A stretch of 5,271 nt of DNA from Phenylobacterium sp. (GTDB lineage Bacteria; Pseudomonadota; Alphaproteobacteria; Caulobacterales; Caulobacteraceae), in assembly GCA_028698405.1 (NCBI GenBank), contig JAQVDF010000175.1, forward strand, positions 1 to 5,271, written 5' to 3'. A program made the position numbers and the translations under genes. Positions 1-4,896 of the stretch are shown here, piece by piece (position 1 is the stretch's first letter; every line of letters begins with the position of its first letter). Below the pieces are notes generated by a model that had not been told where the DNA came from, made no database searches, and was given only the letters and a program-made list of their open reading frames with translations.

Positions 1-835
1 CCGGCTCGCGCATCCCGCGCCAGATCAGCCAGGCGCCGAGCAGCAGCATGGGCGCGGAGAGGGTCATCCCCATGGTCAGGCCCAGCGGCATCGGCGGCAT
101 GTAGGCGTCCGGCTCGCGCACCGTCTCGACGGCGATGCGGACCAGGCCGTAGCTGACCAGGAACAGGCCGGCGACAACGCCGCGGCGGTTGAGCAGCTTG
201 GGCTTGCCGTGGGTCGCCCAGCGCAGGATCAGGAACACCAGCACGCCCTCCAGCGCCGCCTCGTAGAGCTGGCTCGGGTGGCGCGGCACGCCCATCGGGT
301 CGTGGGGGAACACCATGCCCCAGGGGACTTCCGTCGGGCGGCCCCACAGCTCGCCGTTGATGAAGTTGGCGATGCGGCCGAAGAACTGGCCGATCGGCTG
401 GGCGGCGGCGACCAGGTCGGCGAGGCGGAACAGGTCGAGCTTGTTTCGGACCGAAAAGGCGATCATCGCCGCGGCCACGCCCAGCACGCCGCCGTGGAAG
501 CTCATGCCCCCGTTCCACACCCGCACGATCTCCATCGGGTCGGTGAAGATGATGTCGGGCGTGTAGAACACCACGTGCCCCAACCGGCCGCCGACGATCA
601 CGCCGAGGGTGATCCAAAGCACCAGGTCGTCGATCTGCACGTCGGTGGCGGGCGGGCCGCGGCGCTCCCACAGCTTCGGATTGCGCACGATGCCGACCAC
701 ATAGCGCCAGCCGATCAGGATACCGGCGACGTAGGCCAGCGCGTACCAGCGGATGGGGAAGGGGCCGATCTGCAGGTCGCCCAGGGTGAACCCCGGAATC
801 TGGAAGATGACGGGATCGATCTCGGGGAACGGCAA
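1..835 (-). CDS. lgt: Prolipoprotein diacylglyceryl transferase (Lgt), 3' end cut by window edge
   Basis: Inner-membrane enzyme that moves the diacylglyceryl group from phosphatidylglycerol to the lipobox cysteine of prolipoproteins, the first step of lipoprotein maturation. 278 codons are visible with no stop; the family is about 260-300 residues, so only a short C-terminal tail is missing. Signatures: RWYALAYVAG (29-38), GGRLG (82-86), WNGGMSFHGG (107-116, with the family histidine at 114), GRIANFINGELWGR (153-166), and R233/E237 in VRIAVETVREPD, aligning with E. coli R239/E243. Several hydrophobic segments fit a polytopic protein (about 30-43, 65-82, 115-131, 219-233, 251-272). Start: TTG at 835-833 gives LPFPEIDPV, the usual family N-terminus, and has AGGAG at 850-846, ten bases upstream. 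An in-frame ATG at 913-911 would add 26 mostly basic residues but has no ribosome site. Oddity: H87 stands where I recall a tyrosine in GGRLGYVLFY. Divergent from the ubiK-like gene. Confidence 0.95.
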   Translation of the reverse strand, partial: MPFPEIDPVIFQIPGFTLGDLQIGPFPIRWYALAYVAGILIGWRYVVGIVRNPKLWERRGPPATDVQIDDLVLWITLGVIVGGRLGHVVFYTPDIIFTDPMEIVRVWNGGMSFHGGVLGVAAAMIAFSVRNKLDLFRLADLVAAAQPIGQFFGRIANFINGELWGRPTEVPWGMVFPHDPMGVPRHPSQLYEAALEGVLVFLILRWATHGKPKLLNRRGVVAGLFLVSYGLVRIAVETVREPDAYMPPMPLGLTMGMTLSAPMLLLGAWLIWRGMREP

Positions 836-845
836 GGCGCGGCGT

Positions 846-850
846 CTCCT
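846..850 (-). promoter_or_regulatory. Shine-Dalgarno AGGAG deciding the lgt TTG start
   Basis: On the minus strand AGGAG is followed by ten bases and then TTG (835-833). It is the only good ribosome site near the N-terminus. The alternative ATG at 913-911 is preceded by a pyrimidine-rich stretch (GTTCCCAT) with no purine tract, so the TTG start is preferred despite being a rare codon. Confidence 0.6.
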
Positions 851-907
851 TAGGGGTCTCGCGGCTCCCGGTTTAGACGCAAAGCCCTTCGCATTCCTAC
901 CCTTCCG

Positions 908-919
908 TCCCATATGGGA
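908..919. promoter_or_regulatory. 12-bp perfect palindrome in the lgt/ubiK divergent gap
   Basis: TCCCATATGGGA is a perfect inverted repeat with no spacer, lying in the 121-bp region between the divergent lgt and ubiK-like starts (836-956). Its position would suit an operator for either promoter. The rest of the gap shows only a 5-bp hairpin (GAGGC 928-932, GCCTC 937-941, loop TTCC) in the leader of the plus-strand gene. No convincing -35/-10 pair was found. A 12-bp palindrome can arise by chance in 5 kb, so the role is unproven. Confidence 0.25.
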
Positions 920-956
920 ACATGCGAGAGGCTTCCGCCTCCGTAAGAGTGACGAG

Positions 957-1190
957 ATGCAGACCCAGAACCCATTCCTCGACGAGATGGCCAAGCTGAC
1001 CACGGCCGCCATGGGCATGGCCCAGGCCGCCGGCGAGGAGGCCAAGGCGGCGTTCCGCGCTCAGGCCGACCGGATGGTCGCCGAACTCGACCTCGTGCGC
1101 CGCGACGAGTTCGACGCGCTGAAGGCCGAGATCGCCGCGCTGCGCGCCGAATTGGCGGCGCTCAAGGGCCAGGCCCAGTCGCAGGACTAA
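957..1190 (+). CDS. UbiK/BMFP-family small coiled-coil protein
   Basis: 77-residue protein resembling the BMFP (DUF526, YqiC/UbiK) family. In E. coli, UbiK is an accessory factor that helps aerobic ubiquinone biosynthesis by binding UbiJ and trimerising through a C-terminal coiled coil. Here an amphipathic N-terminal half (NPFLDEMAKLTTAAMGMAQ, 5-23) leads to the family signature LVRRDEFDALKAEIAALRAE (46-65), an Ala/Leu heptad coiled coil that runs to about residue 70. It is slightly shorter than E. coli UbiK (about 96). The ATG at 957 is chosen because the coding match begins here; a weak AAGAG (945-949) lies seven bases upstream. It is divergent from lgt, an arrangement I recall in other alphaproteobacteria, where BMFP genes are neighbours of lgt. 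The family call is firm; the ubiquinone role is inferred from the E. coli homologue. Confidence 0.85.
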   Translation: MQTQNPFLDEMAKLTTAAMGMAQAAGEEAKAAFRAQADRMVAELDLVRRDEFDALKAEIAALRAELAALKGQAQSQD

Positions 1191-1320
1191 TTCACAGCTT
1201 CGGCTCGCCCGCGACGCGAAGCCCCTGACGGGCGGCTTGCGAACCGGACTAGTCTCGATCCCGGACGGCGATTCGCAGCCCTCCCTCAGCTCGCGCCGGC
1301 CTGAAAGGACCCAGGGTCTC
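1191..1320 (+). other. 130-bp gap between ubiK-like gene and ybjN
   Basis: Seven bases after the TAA of the ubiK-like gene is an inverted repeat GCTTCG (1197-1202) / CGAAGC (1217-1222) with a 14-base loop. It competes with AAGCC (1219-1223) / GGCTT (1234-1238). Neither is followed by a T-tract, so any terminator role is weak. Further on are an 8-bp palindrome GACTAGTC (1247-1254), the only GANTC site seen in the non-coding gaps (GATTC, 1270-1274; CcrM methyltransferase target in alphaproteobacteria), and the ybjN ribosome site AAAGGA (1304-1309). A promoter for ybjN may lie here, but no clear -35/-10 pair is visible. Confidence 0.3.
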
Positions 1321-1824
1321 ATGGACACCCAGCGCCCCGACGAAGACATCCTCATCGGTCCGGATCCGCTCGATGTCGTCGAGCATGTGCTCTCCGCCGA
1401 AAACCTGCAGTTCGACCGCACGGAGGACGGCGACCTCGCCTTCTGCCTGACCGGCGACTGGAAGGACTACGAGCTGTGGTTCGCCTGGCGGCCGGAGGCC
1501 GACTGCCTGCAGCTGTGCCTGTCGGTCGACCTGAAGGCGGACGCGGCCAACCGGCCGGCCTTCTACGAGCTGGTTTCGATCATCAACCAGCGCCTGTGGA
1601 TGGGCCACTTCGAGGTCTGGGACGACGGCGAGATCGTCTTCCGCCACGCCATGACGCTGATGACCGGCGAACAGCCGTCGCTGGCGCAGGCCGCCGGCAT
1701 GATCGACGTGGCGGTGGAGGCGGCCGACCGCTTCTACCCGGCGTTCGACTTCATGGTCCGCGGGGCCCGCTCGGCCGCCGAGGCCATGGCCGCCTGCATG
1801 TTCGAGACGGTCGGCGAGGCCTGA
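1321..1824 (+). CDS. YbjN domain-containing protein
   Basis: 167-residue soluble protein of the YbjN family, a small fold related to type III secretion chaperones; its biochemical role is not established, though E. coli ybjN has been tied to stress and motility phenotypes. The sequence carries the pattern I recall from alphaproteobacterial members: an N-terminal helix region (DPLDVVEHVLSAENLQFDR, 15-33), a strand-rich middle with DWKDYELWFAWRPEADCLQL (46-65), then NQRLWMGHFEVW (89-100), IVFRHAMTL (105-113) and the C-terminal DRFYPAFDFMVRGARSAAEA (136-155) ending FETVGEA. No signal peptide or membrane segment. ATG 1321 is supported by AAAGGA (1304-1309), eleven bases upstream; start codons further upstream have no comparable site. 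It precedes proC by 95 bp on the same strand and may be cotranscribed with it, although a strong hairpin separates the two. Confidence 0.88.
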   Translation: MDTQRPDEDILIGPDPLDVVEHVLSAENLQFDRTEDGDLAFCLTGDWKDYELWFAWRPEADCLQLCLSVDLKADAANRPAFYELVSIINQRLWMGHFEVWDDGEIVFRHAMTLMTGEQPSLAQAAGMIDVAVEAADRFYPAFDFMVRGARSAAEAMAACMFETVGEA

Positions 1825-1834
1825 CGCCTCGCCG
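1812..1834 (+). terminator. 9-bp hairpin with the ybjN stop codon in its loop
   Basis: CGGCGAGGC (1812-1820) and GCCTCGCCG (1826-1834) form a perfect 9-bp, almost all G:C stem. The five-base loop CTGAC holds the ybjN TGA (1822-1824). No T-tract follows (the next bases are CGGCGG), so it is not a classical intrinsic terminator. It may pause or terminate transcription with Rho, or act as a 3'-end stabiliser between ybjN and proC. The inverted repeat is certain; the function is inference. Confidence 0.35.
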
Positions 1835-1905
1835 CGGCGGCGGGAGCGTCCCGGCGCTCTCGCCCCGCGCCCGCCGATCTTCTAGGGTCCGCCGCGATCG
1901 ATTGC

Positions 1906-1913
1906 GGAGCGGA
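1906..1913 (+). promoter_or_regulatory. proC ribosome-binding site
   Basis: GGAG (1906-1909), followed within GGAGCGGA by a second purine patch, lies ten bases before ATG 1920. It supports this start over the long upstream open frame, which is only a shadow of ybjN. The 95-bp gap from 1825 otherwise holds the hairpin arm and GC-rich sequence with no clear promoter. Confidence 0.55.
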
Positions 1914-1919
1914 CCATCC

Positions 1920-2717
1920 ATGACCACCCCCATCCTGATGCTGGGCGCAGGCCGGCTCGGCGGCGCGCTGATCGAGGGCTGGCGGCGCACGGGCGCCTTC
2001 TCGCCGGCCGGGCTGATGATCCGCGACCCGCAGCCCAGCCCGGCGGCGGAGGCGGCGGTCCGCGACGGCGCCCGGCTCAACCCCGAGGACGGCGAGCTGG
2101 CCAAGGCCAAGACGGTGCTGCTCGCCGTCAAGCCGCAGATCTGGCGCGAGGCGGCCGCCGAGGTGACGCCGTGGCTCGCTTCGGGTGCGGTGATCGTCTC
2201 GGTGGCGGCCGGCGTCGCCACCACCGACCTTTCCACCGAGTTCGGCAAGCGGCCGGTGGCCCGGGTGATGCCCACGACGGCGGCCGCCATCGCCCGCTGC
2301 ACGGCCAGCATCTTCTCCGCCGAGCCCGAGGCCTTCGCCCGGGCCCACGCCTTGTTCGAACCGCTGGGCACGGTGGTGGACCTGGCCGACGAGCGGCTGA
2401 TGCACGCCGCGACCGCGGTCTCCGGCTCCTCGCCGGCCTATCTCTACGCCTTCATCGAAGCTCTGGAGGCGGCGGGCGAGGCGGTCGGGCTGGGGCCAGA
2501 GGAATCCCGCAAGCTGGCGCGCGCGACGCTGACCGGCGCGGCCGCCCTGCTGGCCGAGACCGGCGCCGACCCGGCCGAGTTGCGCCGGCAGGTGACCTCG
2601 CCGGGCGGCACCACCGCCGCCGCGCTCGAGGTGCTGATGGGCGAGGCCGGCCTCGGCCCGCTGCTGAAGGATGCGGTGGCCGCCGCCGCGCGGCGGTCCA
2701 GGGAGCTGGGCGGCTAG
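1920..2717 (+). CDS. proC: Pyrroline-5-carboxylate reductase (ProC)
   Basis: Cytosolic enzyme that reduces 1-pyrroline-5-carboxylate to L-proline with NAD(P)H, the last step of proline synthesis. 265 residues, the normal family length. It opens with a Rossmann dinucleotide fold: ILMLGAGRLGGALIEGW (5-21, GxGxxG at 9-14), then VLLAVKPQ (66-73), VIVSVAAGV (91-99) and RVMPTTAAAIARC (115-127). The C-terminal dimerisation/active-site domain has ATAVSGSSPAYLYAFIEAL (164-182) and the PROSITE-type P5CR signature VTSPGGTTAAALEVL (225-239). Two departures from the commonest forms as I recall them: MPT instead of MPN at 117-119, and SGSSPAY instead of SGSGPAY at 168-174. The overall fit leaves little doubt about function. 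ATG 1920 has a ribosome site ten bases upstream. It is tail-to-tail with the sensor kinase gene, overlapping it by four bases. Confidence 0.96.
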   Translation: MTTPILMLGAGRLGGALIEGWRRTGAFSPAGLMIRDPQPSPAAEAAVRDGARLNPEDGELAKAKTVLLAVKPQIWREAAAEVTPWLASGAVIVSVAAGVATTDLSTEFGKRPVARVMPTTAAAIARCTASIFSAEPEAFARAHALFEPLGTVVDLADERLMHAATAVSGSSPAYLYAFIEALEAAGEAVGLGPEESRKLARATLTGAAALLAETGADPAELRRQVTSPGGTTAAALEVLMGEAGLGPLLKDAVAAAARRSRELGG

Positions 2718-2723
2718 CCCGGC
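2705..2723 (+). terminator. Hairpin over the proC / sensor-kinase convergent stop codons
   Basis: In the proC transcript GCTGGGC (2705-2711) can pair with GCCCGGC (2717-2723), seven pairs including one U:G wobble, around the loop GGCTA. The proC stop TAG (2715-2717) straddles loop and stem. Read on the minus strand, the wobble becomes a C/A mismatch, so the fold favours the plus-strand RNA. No T-tract follows in either direction. It may serve as a terminator or barrier between the convergent genes; only the repeat itself is seen. Confidence 0.3.
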
Positions 2724-4060
2724 AGTCGGACCACGGCCCGCAGCCCGCCCAGCGGCGAGGGGCCGAGCTCGACGTCGCCGCCGTGGCCGCGGGCCACGTC
2801 CCGGGCGATGGCCAGGCCCAGGCCGACGCCCTTCTCGTTCTGGTTTCGCGCCTCGTCGAGCCGGGAAAAGGCCTTGAAGGCCTCTTCGTAGCGGTCGGGC
2901 GGGATGCCCGGACCGTCGTCGTCGACGACGATTTCCACCCCGCCGGCCGGCCGCGGTCGGGCTGTGACCTCGACGCGCTCGCCGTGCGCGGCGGCGTTCA
3001 TCACCAGGTTGGAGAGGGCCCGCTTCAGCGCGCTCGGCCGCACCTGGGCGGTCAGCTCAGGATCGGCGGCGACCTGTACATGGGCGCCGGCCCGCACCGC
3101 GCCCTCGCTGACCTCGTCGATCAGGTCGCGCAGCCGCACGGTCTCGACCGCCTCGCCGCCCTCGCCGCGGGCGAAGGCGAGGTACTCGTCGATCATGTGC
3201 TCCATCTCGGCCAGGTCGCGCTTCATCTCGGCCGTGCGGCTGTTGGGCTCGGCGAGCGCCAGTTCGAGTTTGAGGCGGGTCAGCGGCGTGCGCAGGTCGT
3301 GGCTGACCGAGGCGAGGAGGGCGGTGCGCTGTTCGATGTGCCGCTGGATACGGCTCTTCATGGCCAGGAAGGCGTGGGCGGCCTTGCGCACCTCGCGCGC
3401 CCCGTGCGGCTTGAAGGCGACGTCGTCGGCCCCCCGCCCGAAGGCGTCGGCGGCGTCCGCCAGCCGCTCGATGGCCCGCACCTGGTTGCGGATGAACAGG
3501 ATGGCGACGGCGGTCAGCAGGAAGGTCGCCACGATCATCCACAAGAGAAAGATGTGGCCCTGGGTGGCGTACGCCCGGTCGCGCGGGGCGAGGATGCGCA
3601 GCACGCCCTCGTCCACCTGGACGCGGATGTCGACGTAGGCCGGGTAGCGGGTGGTGTCGAACCAGAAGGGGGCGTCGAGCCGGGCCGCGAGCGCCCGTTC
3701 GATCGACCGGTCCAGCACCGCGAACAGCGAGTAGCGCCGCCGCTCGGGCAGGGTGCGCCCAGGCTGCAGGGCGATGGACAGCGACAGCGACTTCTCGGCC
3801 CGGGCCGCCAGGCGCGCGAACGCCGCCGGGCTGGGGTCGTCCTCGTAGCTCTCCACCGCCCAGGCGACATCGCCGGCCAGGCCCTCGGACAGGCGGCTGG
3901 TCACCGTCTCCCAGTGGGCGTCGAAGAAGACGAAGGTGACCGCGATCTGCATCAGCGCGATCGGCAGGATGATGATCAGCAGCGAGCGGCCGAACAGGCT
4001 GGTCGGCAGCCGGCGCTTGATCCAGCGGGCCAGGATGCGGGCGGTCAGGCGCGGGCGCAT
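2714..4060 (-). CDS. EnvZ-like sensor histidine kinase
   Basis: Inner-membrane sensor kinase of 448 residues, second gene of a two-component operon. It senses an envelope or environmental signal, autophosphorylates on histidine and passes the phosphate to the adjacent regulator. Order of parts: basic N-terminus, membrane helix about 24-46, periplasmic region about 47-168, membrane helix about 169-190, HAMP about 190-243, HisKA with SVSHDLRTPLTRLKLEL (251-267, phospho-acceptor H254), and HATPase_c with N-box NLVMNAAAHG (N355), G1 DDGPGIP (381-387), F-box FKAFSRL (395-401) and G2 GVGLGLAI (411-418). All catalytic motifs are intact. The N-terminal region (KRRLPTSLFGRSLLIIILP) resembles alphaproteobacterial EnvZ-like kinases. 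The start ATG shares its A with the regulator's TGA (TGATG) and has no Shine-Dalgarno, so translation is probably coupled. The signal sensed cannot be read from the sequence. Confidence 0.94.
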   Translation of the reverse strand: MRPRLTARILARWIKRRLPTSLFGRSLLIIILPIALMQIAVTFVFFDAHWETVTSRLSEGLAGDVAWAVESYEDDPSPAAFARLAARAEKSLSLSIALQPGRTLPERRRYSLFAVLDRSIERALAARLDAPFWFDTTRYPAYVDIRVQVDEGVLRILAPRDRAYATQGHIFLLWMIVATFLLTAVAILFIRNQVRAIERLADAADAFGRGADDVAFKPHGAREVRKAAHAFLAMKSRIQRHIEQRTALLASVSHDLRTPLTRLKLELALAEPNSRTAEMKRDLAEMEHMIDEYLAFARGEGGEAVETVRLRDLIDEVSEGAVRAGAHVQVAADPELTAQVRPSALKRALSNLVMNAAAHGERVEVTARPRPAGGVEIVVDDDGPGIPPDRYEEAFKAFSRLDEARNQNEKGVGLGLAIARDVARGHGGDVELGPSPLGGLRAVVRLPG

Positions 4061-4062
4061 CA
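4058..4062 (-). promoter_or_regulatory. TGATG stop/start junction coupling regulator and kinase
   Basis: The minus strand reads TGATG: the TGA of the response regulator (4062-4060) and the ATG of the kinase (4060-4058) share one base. The twenty bases before the ATG contain no purine-rich ribosome site, so the kinase is most likely translated by termination-reinitiation. That would keep kinase below regulator in amount. Confidence 0.6.
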
Positions 4063-4770
4063 GTCGGGCGCCAGCATGTAGCCGACCCCGCGCACGGTCT
4101 GCAGGTAGCGCGGCGCCTTGGGGTCGGCCTCGATCTTGCGGCGCAGGCGGGTGACCTGGACGTCCACGGCGCGGCCGGAAGGATCGACGGTGTCGCGGGC
4201 CAGTTCCAGCCGGTCCACCGGCTCGTGCGGCGAGCGGGCGAGGGTGCGCAGCAGCTGCTGCTCGCCCTCGGTCAGGCGGACGGGTTCGCCCCCGCAGGTG
4301 AGTTCTCCGCGGGCGACGTCGAATTGGCAGCGGCCCAGCGTCAGCACGCCCTGCGGGACCGGACGGTCGCCCGAACGCCGCAGGATGGCCTGGATGCGCA
4401 GCAGCAGTTCCTCGGGCTCGAACGGCTTGGCCAGATAGTCGTCGGCGCCCAGCTTCAGCCCTTCGATTCGATCTTCCGGCAGGCCGCGGGCGGTCAGCAT
4501 CAGCACCGGCGTGCGGCCGGCCGGCCCGGCCCGCTCGCGCAGCCAGCGGGTCAGCGAGAAGCCGTCCTCGCCGGGCATCATCACGTCGAACACGGCCAGG
4601 TCGAAATCCAGCGTCTCCATCAGCCGCCGCGCCGCCGCGCCTCCCGCGGCGGTCGTCACCCGGTAGCCCTCGCGGGTCAGGTACTGCTTGATCAGCTCGC
4701 GGATACGGTCGTCGTCGTCCACCACGATCAGGTGGCGGCGGGCTCTCCGGTCGGTCTCGGCCAGGCTCAT
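4060..4770 (-). CDS. OmpR-family response regulator (PetR/OmpR-like)
   Basis: Cytoplasmic DNA-binding regulator of 236 residues, first gene of the operon with the EnvZ-like kinase. Receiver domain about 13-130: acidic pocket VDDDDRIREL (17-26, D18/D19), phosphorylation site D62 in AVFDVMMPGEDG, switch T93 in LMLTARG, and K115 in ADDYLAKPFEPEELLLRI. Winged-helix domain about 141-236, ending with AVDVQVTRLRRKIEADPK and YLQTVRGVGYMLAPD. The stretches ADDYLAKPFEPEELLLRI and VDVQVTRLRRKIE...PRYLQTVRGVGYMLAPD closely match, from memory, the alphaproteobacterial PetR group. Rhodobacter capsulatus PetR is needed for cytochrome bc1 formation, but whether this protein does the same is only inference. 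ATG 4770 is the only plausible start; the bases before it carry no Shine-Dalgarno. Divergent from ilvE with 129 bp between. E. coli OmpR is a more distant alternative label. Confidence 0.94.
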   Translation of the reverse strand: MSLAETDRRARRHLIVVDDDDRIRELIKQYLTREGYRVTTAAGGAAARRLMETLDFDLAVFDVMMPGEDGFSLTRWLRERAGPAGRTPVLMLTARGLPEDRIEGLKLGADDYLAKPFEPEELLLRIQAILRRSGDRPVPQGVLTLGRCQFDVARGELTCGGEPVRLTEGEQQLLRTLARSPHEPVDRLELARDTVDPSGRAVDVQVTRLRRKIEADPKAPRYLQTVRGVGYMLAPD

Positions 4771-4790
4771 GAACAGTCTAGATAGCCCGA
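4771..4790 (-). promoter_or_regulatory. SD-less upstream region of the response regulator, possible -10 and leaderless start
   Basis: Reading toward the ATG on the minus strand, the sequence is GGGCTATCTAGACTGTTC, with no ribosome site. It contains GCTATCTA (4786-4779), partly like the Caulobacter housekeeping -10 (GCTANAWC). If used, transcription would start within a few bases of the ATG, giving a leaderless or nearly leaderless mRNA. No good -35 was found. TCTAGA (4777-4782) is a 6-bp palindrome in the same place. Confidence 0.25.
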
Positions 4791-4828
4791 TTGCGCGCGC
4801 CCCGCGACGGGCGCGGCCGAGCGCCGCG

Positions 4829-4882
4829 ATGCGGCTAGTGCTTTGCGCGCGGCCCTTCCAGCCTGTAAGGGAACCTCGCTGA
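4829..4882 (+). other. Possible 17-residue leader ORF before ilvE
   Basis: ATG 4829 opens a frame of 17 codons, MRLVLCARPFQPVREPR, ending at TGA 4880-4882. The final A is the first base of the ilvE Shine-Dalgarno tract. Four of the 17 residues are Leu or Val (L3, V4, L5, V13), which would be relevant to a branched-chain amino-acid gene, but there is no run of such codons. No clear ribosome site precedes it, and short open frames are common in GC-rich DNA. Listed as a candidate only; transcription through it is unproven. Confidence 0.18.
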
Positions 4883-4896
4883 AAGGAGGCTTTCCC
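4869..4896 (+). promoter_or_regulatory. Possible ilvE leader hairpin sequestering the Shine-Dalgarno
   Basis: GGGAACCTC (4869-4877) can pair with GAGG (4886-4889) plus TTCCC (4892-4896): nine pairs with a two-base bulge (CT, 4890-4891) and loop GCTGAAAG. This would bury the GAGG core of the ilvE ribosome site. An alternative fold, GAAAG (4881-4885) with CTTTC (4890-4894), leaves GAGG exposed in the loop. The two are mutually exclusive. The pairings are seen; a switching role is inference. Confidence 0.3.
4882..4889 (+). promoter_or_regulatory. Strong ilvE Shine-Dalgarno AAAGGAGG
   Basis: AAAGGAGG is nearly a full match to the 16S anti-Shine-Dalgarno and ends ten bases before ATG 4900. It is the strongest ribosome site in the window and fixes the ilvE start. 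It sits inside both alternative hairpins of the leader. Confidence 0.75.

Noticed and set aside
209..853. A 214-codon plus-strand open frame
   Set aside because: Antisense to lgt, whose minus-strand translation carries every family motif. The His/Asp/Val-rich product is a shadow.
753..956. N-terminal extension of the ubiK-like protein
   Set aside because: The extra 68 codons are antisense to the start of lgt and its leader, and do not resemble the BMFP family.
1197..1222. GCTTCG/CGAAGC inverted repeat as an intrinsic terminator of the ubiK-like gene
   Set aside because: Only six pairs, a 14-base loop and no T-tract; kept only as a note in the gap description.
1476..1919. Upstream extension of proC through the ybjN region
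   Set aside because: The added residues are a frame-shifted, Arg/Gly-rich reading of ybjN. The Rossmann N-terminus begins just after ATG 1920, which has its own ribosome site.
2171..4081. A 636-codon plus-strand open frame
   Set aside because: It runs antisense over the sensor kinase and overlaps proC in another frame. The translation is low-complexity Arg/Gly/Ala/Asp with no domain, as expected of a shadow frame in GC-rich DNA.
4225..4785. A 186-codon plus-strand open frame
   Set aside because: Antisense to the response regulator, which is fully supported by receiver and winged-helix motifs. The product is a Gln/Ala/Arg-rich shadow.
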